64,000 nt of DNA from Bacteroidota bacterium (GTDB lineage Bacteria > Bacteroidota > JABWAT01). The notes under the pieces were generated by a model. It ran no database searches and was not told where the DNA came from. It worked only from the letters and a program-made list of their open reading frames with translations. Made by a program: the position numbers and the translations under genes. The DNA is taken from contig JAFLBE010000003.1 in the NCBI GenBank assembly GCA_017303995.1, forward strand, positions 1 to 64,000, read 5' to 3'. This document shows, one piece after another, positions 55,166 through 63,163 of this stretch (position 1 is the first letter of the stretch; each line of letters opens with the position of its first letter).

Positions 55166-55298
55166 AGAATGAAATTCCGTATTTTGTAACCAGTTTTTTG
55201 TCCCTTGTCACCTGTCCCTCGTCTCTGGCTTTCGTGACCCGTAATACGTAACCCGTAACCGATATTTCGTGACCTGTAATTTTTTGGATTGGAAAAAA
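55166..55298. other. gap with imperfect short tandem units
   Basis: Between miaA and the SpmA-like gene is a stretch of phrases such as cccttgtcacctgtccctcg (55202-55221) and gacccgtaatacgtaacccg (55237-55256), then taaccgat and cgtgacctgtaat. They look like degenerate tandem repeats of 6-8 bases. No gene was found. Confidence 0.5.
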
Positions 55299-55895
55299 AT
55301 GCTCAACTACATCTGGCTCGGATTAATGGTTGTATCGGTTGTCGTTGCTGCCTTTACAGGTAAGATGGCTGCCGTCACACAGGCTGCTGTCGATTATGGT
55401 AAAACCGCTGTTGATATTTCAATCGGTCTGATCGGAATAATGGCACTTTGGCTCGGCATTATGCGGATCGGTGAAAAATCAGGTTTGGTTACCCTCATTT
55501 CAAAAGCTCTTTTCCCAATCCTGAGAAAATTATTTCCCTCCATTCCTGCAGATCATCCGGCATTGGGTGCTATTGTCATGAATCTTTCAGCCAACATGCT
55601 TGGGCTGAATAATGCCGCAACTCCGCTTGGTTTAAAAGCCATGGAAGAACTTCAGTCGCTAAACAAAATCAAGGAACGGGCTACCAATGCAATGGTCATG
55701 TTTCTTGCCCTGAATACGAGTTCGGTTACCTTGGTTCCTGCAACGGTAATCGCAATTCTTGTCGCTTCAGGTGCAACTTCCCCCACTGATATTATCATAA
55801 CAGCTCTTATCGCAACCATTTTTTCAACATTGACGGCAATTATTGCAGTTAAAGGACTCGAAGTTTTCATGAAGGATAAGGAAGACGCTGTATGA
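55299..55895 (+). CDS. SpmA-like nucleoside-recognition membrane protein
   Basis: A 198-residue membrane protein with four to five hydrophobic segments, of the SpmA type of the Gate/nucleoside-recognition family (MAALWLGIMRIGEKSGL-like, LGAIVMNLSANMLGLNNAATPLG). In spore formers SpmA and SpmB act in dehydration of the spore core; outside them their role is unknown. The start is ATG 55299 with GGATTGG upstream; a frame ten codons longer lacks a ribosome site. It overlaps the SpmB gene by four bases. Confidence 0.9.
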   Translation: MLNYIWLGLMVVSVVVAAFTGKMAAVTQAAVDYGKTAVDISIGLIGIMALWLGIMRIGEKSGLVTLISKALFPILRKLFPSIPADHPALGAIVMNLSANMLGLNNAATPLGLKAMEELQSLNKIKERATNAMVMFLALNTSSVTLVPATVIAILVASGATSPTDIIITALIATIFSTLTAIIAVKGLEVFMKDKEDAV

Positions 55896-56428
55896 TTGAC
55901 TTCCTTAAAACATTTTCTGAATGGGCGATTCCGGTTATCATCGTTGGGATTCCACTTTATGCGGTCATAAAAGCCCGTGTTCCTGTTTATGAAGAATTTG
56001 TTGAAGGCGCCAAGGAAGGATTTAATGTTGCAGTTAAAATCATTCCCTATCTGGTTGCAATGCTCGTTGCCATCGGTATGTTTCGGGCCTCAGGTGCGAT
56101 GGATCTGATCACACAATGGGCTTCACCGGCTCTTGATTTCGTTGGCTTCCCTTCTGATCTGCTTCCTCTTGCGTTGATGAGACCTCTTTCAGGCAGCGGA
56201 TCGCTTGCCATTCTTACCGATCTCATCAAAACCCATGGTCCCGATTCGCTGATCGTCAAAATGGCAGCCACGATTATGGGCTCAACTGAAACCACTTTTT
56301 ACGTTATCGCCGTTTATTTCGGTTCTGTTGGGATTAAAAAATTCCGTCATTCCATTCCGGCTGGTCTTCTGGCAGATCTGGCTGGCATCATTGCAAGTAT
56401 TATCATCTGTTACTGGGTTTTTACCTGA
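55892..56428 (+). CDS. SpmB-like nucleoside-recognition membrane protein
   Basis: A 178-residue polytopic membrane protein matching SpmB: KARVPVYEEFVEGAKEGF, MFRASGAMDLI, LMRPLSGSGSLAILTDL and GSTETTFYVIAVYFGSVG. Together with the SpmA-like protein it forms a two-subunit pair in many non-sporulating bacteria. The rluE-like gene starts two bases later, so this is the second gene of a five-gene operon. Confidence 0.92.
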   Translation: MIDFLKTFSEWAIPVIIVGIPLYAVIKARVPVYEEFVEGAKEGFNVAVKIIPYLVAMLVAIGMFRASGAMDLITQWASPALDFVGFPSDLLPLALMRPLSGSGSLAILTDLIKTHGPDSLIVKMAATIMGSTETTFYVIAVYFGSVGIKKFRHSIPAGLLADLAGIIASIIICYWVFT

Positions 56429-56430
56429 TT

Positions 56431-57057
56431 ATGTCAAAAAAATATTATCTCATTTACAAACCGTTCAACATGTTGTCCCAATTTTCAAAGGAAGGTTCAG
56501 GAACGTGTCTGAAGGATTTGAATTTTTCTTTCCCTTCTGATGTTTACCCCGTTGGCCGGCTCGACAAAGACAGTGAAGGACTACTTTTACTCACAAACGA
56601 CAAAGAAATCACTCATTTGTTGCTTGACCCTGAATTCGGACATGAACGTGAATATTGGGTTCAGGTTGAAGGTTCACCTACCTATCCTGATCTTCAACCC
56701 TTTCGGTCAGGAATCATGCTGGGAACTGAAAAATGCCGGCCGGCAGCAGCAGAAATATTAAGTGAAACACCAGACTTTCCGGAAAGAAATCCGCCAATTC
56801 GTGTTAGACTTACCATTCCTGATACCTGGATAAAAGTCATTCTGAAGGAAGGTAAAAACCGACAGGTTCGCAAAATGACAGCCGCCTGTGGTTTCCCAAC
56901 GTTACGATTGGTCAGAACCCGGATTGAGAATCTTTTTCTTTCCGGATTAAAACCCGGCGAAGTCAGAGAACTGACGCCAACAGAACTTTCAGGTTTAAAA
57001 ACCAAACTAAAAGGACGGGAAGACCTCAAACCCGCACCACGGAGAATCCGATTTTGA
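56431..57057 (+). CDS. RluE/RsuA-family pseudouridine synthase
   Basis: A 208-residue enzyme of the short RsuA class lacking the S4 domain, as in RluE, which modifies U2457 of 23S rRNA. The catalytic Asp is in GRLDKDSEGLLLLTND (~44-59), with LIYKPFNML at the N-terminus and GKNRQVRKMTAACGFPTLRLVR near 150-170. The C-terminus has a basic extension (GREDLKPAPRRIRF). Exact target uridine is inferred from family only. The bshC start overlaps its stop. Confidence 0.88.
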   Translation: MSKKYYLIYKPFNMLSQFSKEGSGTCLKDLNFSFPSDVYPVGRLDKDSEGLLLLTNDKEITHLLLDPEFGHEREYWVQVEGSPTYPDLQPFRSGIMLGTEKCRPAAAEILSETPDFPERNPPIRVRLTIPDTWIKVILKEGKNRQVRKMTAACGFPTLRLVRTRIENLFLSGLKPGEVRELTPTELSGLKTKLKGREDLKPAPRRIRF

Positions 57058-58688
57058 CCCCGTTAACTGATCTGTTCCCACCTGAGCACCTGCTTTCACG
57101 TTATCTGAATCAGGAAAAAGAAATAGTTGACCTGTATCCCGGACATTTTCAAAGTGACAAGGACTGGGAATCTGTAATTCAAAAGAGAATGTCCTTTCCA
57201 TCCGACACAAGAAAAGCGCTCCATTCGGCGATGGTTCGGCAGAATTCAGGAATTTCAGCAAAAACAGATTATAATCTTGAGCAACTGGCTAAAAGTAATA
57301 CTGTCGTAATTGTAACCGGTCAACAGGCCGGATTTTTTGGCGGTCCGTTATACACGCTGGTCAAAACCCTATCCGCAATCAAATGGGCTGAAGAGCTATC
57401 AGGTCGATATCCAAAGACAAATTTTATTCCTGTCTTTTGGCTGGAAGTTGAAGATCATGACTTCAAAGAAATTGCAATTTACCAGCAACCTGAGAAATCA
57501 ACCTTAGTTTTCCCGGAACCTGAAACCGAAGCATATTTTCAGATTTCAGCACGTCAAATCCCTGAATCCTTCTCCGATTTTCTTGATCAGGTCATTACCC
57601 AATTGCCTGAAACTGATTTTAAAGCTGATATGGTTGAAAAACTAAGGAAGTCATATCAACCAGGTGATTCTTATGCATCAGCCTTCCTGACGTTAGCCAG
57701 AGGCTGGTTTGCAGATTATGGGTTGCTGGTTTTAAATCCATCAGATCCAGAAATCAAAAGATTGGCTCTCCCGCTTTTTACAAAAGAGCTAACGTCACAA
57801 CTTGCTGGAAAAAGTGTTTCCATTCAAACCAAGTCCATGGTTGACAGGTCCATTCCTGTTCAGTTAACGCCTAGAACTGTAAATCTTTTCATGATCAGAA
57901 ACGGGAAAAGATTGGGTCTTGAACTGATTTCGGATAACAAATTAAAACTTGCCGGAACTGATAACTCATTCACAGTTGAGCAAGTCATCAGTCTGATAAA
58001 TGAAAATCCGGGATCTGTTAGTCCGAATGTAGTGACTCGTCCATTATTTCAGGATACGGTTTTACCAACAGTTGGGGTGATTTTAGGTCCTGGCGAGTTC
58101 AGCTATTGGGGACAGTTAAAACTGGCCTATAACGAAACTGAAACTGTGATGCCTTTATGCATCCCAAGAACATCAGGTGTTTTTGTCGAACCTGCCATTC
58201 AGAGGTTGCTTGAAAAATTCGGAAAAACTCCTGAAGAGATCATGAAAAATCCGGATTGGAGTGAGGCTGAACTTAAAAACCTGAGCGGAGTTGATTCTGA
58301 TCTTGAATTCAGGAAAATAAAAAATGAATTCAACTCTCTTTTCGCTGATCGTCTGCCAATGATCAAATCTGTTGATTCTACTTTAGAAGATACCTGGAAT
58401 GGGCTAACCGGTAGAACGGTTCAATCAGTCGAGCAATTCTTTTCAAGGCTTGAAAAATCAGTTAAAAAATCGCAGGAAGTGGCTTTCGGGCAAATGAAAA
58501 GATTGGATTCAAGTTTGATGCCTGAAGGAAAATGGCAGGAACGGTCTGTTTCTGGCTTGTATTTTCTTGTCAAATATGGTCCGGACTGGATAAAAGACCT
58601 GTATAGTCAGGTGACAACTGAACCTGTGTTTCATATCTTCCGTCCTTCAATCCCAAATAAATCAAACCGGGCAGAGGAAAAGAAATGA
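57054..58688 (+). CDS. bshC: putative cysteine ligase BshC (bacillithiol synthesis)
   Basis: A 544-residue enzyme thought to add cysteine to glucosaminyl-malate in the last step of bacillithiol synthesis. Family landmarks are VTGQQAGFFGGPLYTLVKTLSAI (first half VTGQQAGFFGG, near residue 84), FWLEVEDHDFKE, and DSYASAFLTL; the length is usual. Start is TTG at 57054, nested in the rluE-like stop (TTGA), with GGAG nine bases upstream. bshA and bshB are not in the window. Confidence 0.93.
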   Translation: MTPLTDLFPPEHLLSRYLNQEKEIVDLYPGHFQSDKDWESVIQKRMSFPSDTRKALHSAMVRQNSGISAKTDYNLEQLAKSNTVVIVTGQQAGFFGGPLYTLVKTLSAIKWAEELSGRYPKTNFIPVFWLEVEDHDFKEIAIYQQPEKSTLVFPEPETEAYFQISARQIPESFSDFLDQVITQLPETDFKADMVEKLRKSYQPGDSYASAFLTLARGWFADYGLLVLNPSDPEIKRLALPLFTKELTSQLAGKSVSIQTKSMVDRSIPVQLTPRTVNLFMIRNGKRLGLELISDNKLKLAGTDNSFTVEQVISLINENPGSVSPNVVTRPLFQDTVLPTVGVILGPGEFSYWGQLKLAYNETETVMPLCIPRTSGVFVEPAIQRLLEKFGKTPEEIMKNPDWSEAELKNLSGVDSDLEFRKIKNEFNSLFADRLPMIKSVDSTLEDTWNGLTGRTVQSVEQFFSRLEKSVKKSQEVAFGQMKRLDSSLMPEGKWQERSVSGLYFLVKYGPDWIKDLYSQVTTEPVFHIFRPSIPNKSNRAEEKK

Positions 58689-59155
58689 AGATGATGATGA
58701 TGGCACCAATTTTTACCATTTTGATTTTGTTTGGATTTGTTTCAGTTTTTGCCCAGTTAAAAGCGCCTCCATTAAGTCAGCCAAAACCGGTTCCAGGAAA
58801 AGAATTACCTGTTGATCCGTCCAAAAGTAAGCCAAAAAAGAATAAAAAAGGTCAGATTGTTACACAACGGGATGCAAATGACCTGAGTCAGGTTGTTGCT
58901 TTTCATGATCAGGATATGAGACTACTTTTTGAAACTTATAAACAACGTGATCCGAATCTGTCCGGAAAAGTTGAATTTTCTGTTACCATAAAACCAGATG
59001 GCAAAGTGGCAACAGTTAAGGCTTTGCACTCTACCTTGAAAAATCCTGCCTTTACAAAATCATTAACGACCAGAATCAAATTGTGGAAATTTTCGAAAAT
59101 TGATCCAAAATCTGCAATTCAGACCATAAAAGTTCCCTACATATTTTCCCGTTGA
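58685..59155 (+). CDS. secreted protein with AgmX/PglI C-terminal domain
   Basis: A 156-residue exported protein. A signal peptide ends near residue 24 (GFVSVFAQ), followed by a Pro/Lys-rich linker (residues 30-60). The C-terminal ~90 residues match the AgmX/PglI domain, a TonB_C-like fold: FETYKQRDPNLSGKVEFSVTI, KPDGKVATVKALHSTLKNPAF and LWKFSKI, ending in PYIFSR. Relatives occur in gliding and envelope proteins, usually at the end of larger chains. The ATG overlaps the bshC stop by four bases; its last 19 bases overlap the convergent DUF4032 gene. Confidence 0.8.
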   Translation: MKMMMMAPIFTILILFGFVSVFAQLKAPPLSQPKPVPGKELPVDPSKSKPKKNKKGQIVTQRDANDLSQVVAFHDQDMRLLFETYKQRDPNLSGKVEFSVTIKPDGKVATVKALHSTLKNPAFTKSLTTRIKLWKFSKIDPKSAIQTIKVPYIFSR

Positions 59156-60402
59156 AGGTATCCTGAAAGCTGACCTTCCATTTTTGACATGAATTTTTTA
59201 AGCAATGGTTTTGCCTGATCGAAATGGCCAAACCGTTGAACATAATCCCGGATTGCAGGTCCGGTCCCGACATCACTTCCTTTTTGTAAACTAAGGAAAT
59301 ATTTGTGGTTCATGATTTCCACGAAAAGTTGGGTTGGCGTTCTCTGCGGGAATAATTCTTCAATTTCAGGGGTTGCTAGTTGTGCGGCGGTTGGAAGAAA
59401 GACCTTTTGATACCAATTTACGGCAGCCTCGTTAAGGGGAACCGGTTTTCCCTTCTTTTCACTCAAATACCATTTGTGTTCTTCGACCTGTTTTAGAAAT
59501 ACCTGGAATGAACCTTCTGGCATCCATTCGAGTTCGAATGCTGGCGTTTGTAGATGGGTGACCTCCTCAAATTTCTGACGATCCCGGGTGATTTTTAACC
59601 AGTGGTCATATTTTTTCAACATATCCTTTTTCAATTTCGGAATATTGATATTTTTTTTTATTCCGGCCAGACTTAAATCTTCAAGTGTCCATTCGAGTGA
59701 TTCAAAAAACAGATCCCAATCTTCCATTCGTCTTTCATCAGAAATGGCCGGAAATTCTTCCATGGTTTCTGTATCAACAAGAATACCTTCAAGCAGGGTC
59801 AGATTTCTGGCTGAACTCGGATATCTTACCTTTTTAAACCGGATGAGCACATTATTTAAACTTCCGTCACCCCAATAAATATTATTGGCATGAAGGTCTA
59901 CAAACAATTGAATGATTGAATTCCAGACTTTTTGCTCATTAAATTTACTGAGTCCATAACCCAGTAAATCCTTATCAGGAATGACATCTCTTTGTAAATT
60001 GGTAACCAGAAATGCAGTATCGTCATATATTAGTGGTTGTCCAATTACATCTTTCATTCTTTCAGGTGGGCGGGTTACTTTTACCCAGCCAAGGGCAGTA
60101 AGGGTTGCAATGCCTAAACGGTTTAAAAGGTCGTAAAATCTGATTTCCTTCTCTGCCAGATGGGCCGGAATTTGCTTTATAGCCAAATATTTGTGATAAT
60201 GGTCTATGAACTTGACCGGATGGCGGTGATTCCCTTTCCGGATATTCAGTTCTTTGATTCTCTGAACCTGATGCCAATTGTCAAGGTCAAGGTGCCAGGG
60301 TAAATCAGCCAGAAGAGGAAAATGTTTTTCATCTGTAAAATAGTCAACTGAAAAATTTTGTTTCAACCCGGTTTCTTTCAATTTAAGGATTAAGCTATGC
60401 AA
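59137..60402 (-). CDS. DUF4032 / lipopolysaccharide-kinase-like protein
   Basis: A protein of up to 421 residues with a DUF4032 architecture and a protein-kinase-like (WaaP/InaA) core: KYLAIKQIPAHLAEKEIRFY provides the Lys and Glu pair, LHANNIYWGDGSLNNVL the HxxxxxxD catalytic loop, and GILVDTETMEE the metal-binding Asp. It may phosphorylate a lipid or sugar in the cytosol, or be inactive; no substrate is known. The listed TTG start at 60402 overlaps the opposite ATG (60397); TTG at 60381 or 60366 are as plausible. The 3' end overlaps the AgmX-like gene by 19 bases. Confidence 0.8.
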   Translation of the reverse strand: MHSLILKLKETGLKQNFSVDYFTDEKHFPLLADLPWHLDLDNWHQVQRIKELNIRKGNHRHPVKFIDHYHKYLAIKQIPAHLAEKEIRFYDLLNRLGIATLTALGWVKVTRPPERMKDVIGQPLIYDDTAFLVTNLQRDVIPDKDLLGYGLSKFNEQKVWNSIIQLFVDLHANNIYWGDGSLNNVLIRFKKVRYPSSARNLTLLEGILVDTETMEEFPAISDERRMEDWDLFFESLEWTLEDLSLAGIKKNINIPKLKKDMLKKYDHWLKITRDRQKFEEVTHLQTPAFELEWMPEGSFQVFLKQVEEHKWYLSEKKGKPVPLNEAAVNWYQKVFLPTAAQLATPEIEELFPQRTPTQLFVEIMNHKYFLSLQKGSDVGTGPAIRDYVQRFGHFDQAKPLLKKFMSKMEGQLSGYLQRENM

Positions 60403-61512
60403 AAGTATTGGTTACTTGTGCTCTTTGCAATTTCAGGGATTACCCTGTCAGTTGCTCAAACTAAACTACCTTACAAACCTTATATTGTCGCAGGAAGGGT
60501 TTCTTTTCCTTTTAACACAAGCAACGATGATTATATTGTTTTGCAGGAAACTGTTGCTGGTTTCCCAACTGAATATGATATTTTGATGTACAGCATCAAA
60601 GAAGACCTGATGTATAATCTGACCGATGACCGGAAGTCTACTTTTTCTGTTTCTCCGCCAAACAGTGCTGTTGATCCAACGGGTAATTGGGTTCTTTTTT
60701 ATTCCTTCCGGAACAAGAAGAATGGAATTTACCTTCAAAACCTATGGTCGAAGGAATTAATCACAATTACAACAAATGCAGATCCGTACTTTTTGTGTTC
60801 ATGGTCTCCCGATGGCCAAAAGATACTTTATGGTGAAGAATCCGGGCTGATTAACACTCCGAATTCAGTGGTAAAAGTATTCAACATGGATTCTAAGGCG
60901 ACAGATTCATATACCCTGACTGATAATGAAGACTATACGGTTATCAGAGGGCATTCCAATCCGGCATGGTCTGTTGACGCGAAAAGTATTTTTTACAATA
61001 CTTATCTTAAAAAGGATGGAGATTTCATCTTTGAATTTGAATTGGCGACGAACAAACTTCGGAAATTGGTGCGTGGATCAAAACCTCGTGTTAATCCAAC
61101 CACTGGTGAGCTGATTTATCTGGACAATGGCGGTTTGGTGGGTTTTGATTCAAAAACAAATTCAACCCGCAACATTTTCTCTGCTTTTAAAATGGAAAAT
61201 GATGAAGAAGGCACTTTTGATATCAGCGCTGATGGTAAAAGTGTTGCCCTCACCGCTAAAGTTGGTGAATTCCCTTCAGGCTACAATCGTCAAAGCATTT
61301 TCATTGTTGACCTGAATACGCTTACCTATAATAAAATCGAGATGAAAGATAAATCGCTTTTAAATCCACAATATCTGAATGAGAAGGAATTGGTTTTTCA
61401 GATTAAAGGATTAATGACTGCAGGCAGAGATCAGATTTTTCAGTTGGAAAACAAGTTATTCAGGTCTGATCTGGAAGGGAAAAAAGTTACCCGGATGTTT
61501 AACTGGGATTAA
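60397..61512 (+). CDS. secreted PD40/TolB-like beta-propeller protein
   Basis: A 371-residue exported protein with a signal peptide ending near residue 20 (TLSVAQ). The body has WD40-like PD40 blades: SWSPDGQKILYGEE, AWSVDAKSIFYNTY, DISADGKSVALTA and LLNPQYLNEKELVF, the pattern of TolB-like propellers that bind other proteins. No catalytic motif was seen. TTTAAGGATTAAGC before the ATG contains AAGGA nine bases upstream. It ends at a hairpin shared with greA. Confidence 0.82.
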   Translation: MQKYWLLVLFAISGITLSVAQTKLPYKPYIVAGRVSFPFNTSNDDYIVLQETVAGFPTEYDILMYSIKEDLMYNLTDDRKSTFSVSPPNSAVDPTGNWVLFYSFRNKKNGIYLQNLWSKELITITTNADPYFLCSWSPDGQKILYGEESGLINTPNSVVKVFNMDSKATDSYTLTDNEDYTVIRGHSNPAWSVDAKSIFYNTYLKKDGDFIFEFELATNKLRKLVRGSKPRVNPTTGELIYLDNGGLVGFDSKTNSTRNIFSAFKMENDEEGTFDISADGKSVALTAKVGEFPSGYNRQSIFIVDLNTLTYNKIEMKDKSLLNPQYLNEKELVFQIKGLMTAGRDQIFQLENKLFRSDLEGKKVTRMFNWD

Positions 61513-61530
61513 CAAGCAAAGAGAAGAAAT

Positions 61531-61553
61531 GGAGATCTGAATAACAGATCTCC
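61531..61553. terminator. hairpin between propeller gene and greA
   Basis: A perfect nine-base stem GGAGATCTG / CAGATCTCC with loop aataa lies between two convergent genes. No long T tract follows on either side (T-rich on the minus strand), so it may be a weak terminator or processing hairpin. Confidence 0.6.
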
Positions 61554-61561
61554 AAAAGGGG

Positions 61562-62041
61562 TTATTGGCGGGTAATATCGAGGACTTTTAAAGTCAATAG
61601 ACCAGCGGGGACTTTAATTTCAACCAGATCACCAATGGAGTGACCAAGCAACGCCCTTCCGATTGGAGAAAGAGTAGAAATCTTACCACTTGCCAGATCA
61701 GCTTCTTCTTCTGAAACCAGAGTATAATTAAACTCTTTATTTGTTTTGGAGTTAGCAACTTTCACTGTACTTAAAACAGTGACTTTGGTCAGATCCAAAT
61801 TCGAGGTATCCAGAATTCTTGACTTAGAGAGCGTTTCTTCCAGCTTGGCAATGCGCATTTCCAAATGGCCCTGTGCTTCTTTTGCTGCATCATATTCTGC
61901 ATTCTCTTTTAAGTCACCATGGGAACGGGCTTCGGCAATTCTAGATGCCATATCTTTACGGCCACTCGTTTTTAGTTCCCGAAGTTCTTTTTCCAGTCGT
62001 CCCCTGCCTTCCAGGGTAAGATAAATCGTTTCGTTTGACAT
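61562..62041 (-). CDS. greA: transcription elongation factor GreA
   Basis: A 159-residue factor that rescues backtracked RNA polymerase. The N-terminal coiled coil carries the acidic tip GDLKENAEYDAAKEAQ (D~43, E~46; needed for RNA cleavage), and the C-terminal domain has LSPIGRALLGHSIGDLVEIKVP. AGAGGAAACC precedes the ATG. Upstream lie a promoter (62142-62114) and a terminator-like hairpin at the very 5' end of the expected transcript. Confidence 0.95.
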   Translation of the reverse strand: MSNETIYLTLEGRGRLEKELRELKTSGRKDMASRIAEARSHGDLKENAEYDAAKEAQGHLEMRIAKLEETLSKSRILDTSNLDLTKVTVLSTVKVANSKTNKEFNYTLVSEEEADLASGKISTLSPIGRALLGHSIGDLVEIKVPAGLLTLKVLDITRQ

Positions 62042-62072
62042 GGTTTCCTCTGTCTGGACCTTTTTTTAAAAT

Positions 62073-62104
62073 AAAAAAAACCTGATGACACCTCACCAGG
62101 TTTT
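62073..62104 (-). terminator. 5'-terminal hairpin with T tract in greA leader
   Basis: On the minus strand AAAACCTG (62104-62097), a 12-base loop, CAGGTTTT (62084-62077), then TTTTATTTT has the shape of an intrinsic terminator, directly after the predicted start of transcription. It may attenuate greA or stabilise the mRNA. Confidence 0.6.
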
Positions 62105-62113
62105 ATGCTAACG

Positions 62114-62142
62114 AAAATACGCTATTACTTATCCTTTGTCAA
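62114..62142 (-). promoter_or_regulatory. greA promoter
   Basis: On the minus strand TTGACA (62142-62137), 17 bases, TATTTT (62119-62114): a near-consensus housekeeping promoter. Read in Bacteroidota terms the same bases give TTGA-N19-TATTTTCG. The expected transcript starts near 62107. Confidence 0.65.
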
Positions 62143-62150
62143 TCATCATA

Positions 62151-63158
62151 ATGAATGAACCCATTTCTCTGATTATTTGTGCTCACAATGAAGAAGATAA
62201 CCTCCCTTCGCTATTAAATTCGATCATTCCTGGTCATCAGGATGAAATAGTAATTGTGCTTGACCGTTGTACTGATCGGTCAGAACAAATAGTAAAATCG
62301 TTCATGGATCGCCTTCCAATTAGCATGGTTTCGATTTCTGAATCTGAATGGCCCGATTCACCCAAGAAATGGGCAGTATATCAAGGCATCACTCATTCAA
62401 AAAATAACCATCTTGCTTTTACTGACGCAGATTGCATCCTCCCCCCACACTTTTTTCCAGATTTTCGCACCCTTTTTTTAACTTCCGGTATTATTGTGGG
62501 TTATAGCCTTCCAATTATTAAACCGCAGGATGGTTTTTTGATTCAACTGCAATTTATGGATGCGCTTTTCACGGCAGTGAAATACACCCTGTTTTTTGAA
62601 CTTAAACAGCCATACATGGCTGTCGGTAGAAATTGGGGGTTCCACAAGGATTTATTTCAGAAAGAGTTACTGGAAAGTCATGCAAACATAAAATCGGGTG
62701 ATGATGATCTGTTGTTTCAGCAATTACTTCGTAAGGAACCACGGTTGTCTCATCTTTTTCTTAATGTAGACACCAAAGGTCTGAAACATTCCTGGTTGGA
62801 ATTGTTGAATCAAAAAGCCAGGCATTATAAAGCTGGGGTAAATTATAGGTTCAAAACACTTCTTTTATTGGGTATTTATGACCTTTGGGTTCCATTCTTT
62901 ACATTATTAATTGTCATTTCTGGTGGTCTTGGTTGGGTTCCGGGACTCCTTTCAGGAAGTGTTCTATTCGTTGGTGGATTACTTGTTCCTATCTTTAAAG
63001 GACGTCAAATTTTGAAAAGGTTAGGGTTTCCTGTGTCTTCCATCACCCGGATCTCAGTTTTTGCCCTGCTCTATCATTTCCTACTTCCATTTTTTTCCGT
63101 ATTTTTACAGCTTTTCAATCCTAAATGGAAAAGTGAAAAGCGCTTTTCCCCGAAATAA
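62151..63158 (+). CDS. family 2 glycosyltransferase, membrane-associated
   Basis: A 335-residue glycosyltransferase. The GT-A core (1-~220) has LIICAHNEEDNLP, the metal-binding DxD in FTDADC (~95), and a second GDDDLLFQQ acidic motif near 190; the C-terminal ~100 residues contain two to three membrane helices, typical of polyisoprenyl- or lipid-linked glycosyl transfer. The start at ATG 62151 is preferred to TTG 62136, which lies in the greA -35 box. It is five bases before the flippase-like gene, implying joint work on a surface glycolipid. Confidence 0.86.
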   Translation: MNEPISLIICAHNEEDNLPSLLNSIIPGHQDEIVIVLDRCTDRSEQIVKSFMDRLPISMVSISESEWPDSPKKWAVYQGITHSKNNHLAFTDADCILPPHFFPDFRTLFLTSGIIVGYSLPIIKPQDGFLIQLQFMDALFTAVKYTLFFELKQPYMAVGRNWGFHKDLFQKELLESHANIKSGDDDLLFQQLLRKEPRLSHLFLNVDTKGLKHSWLELLNQKARHYKAGVNYRFKTLLLLGIYDLWVPFFTLLIVISGGLGWVPGLLSGSVLFVGGLLVPIFKGRQILKRLGFPVSSITRISVFALLYHFLLPFFSVFLQLFNPKWKSEKRFSPK

Positions 63159-63163
63159 ATTAA

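Noticed and set aside
52097-56428. Evidence that the organism forms endospores
   Set aside because: SpoIID and SpmA/SpmB families are widespread in non-sporulating bacteria, and no other sporulation gene is present.
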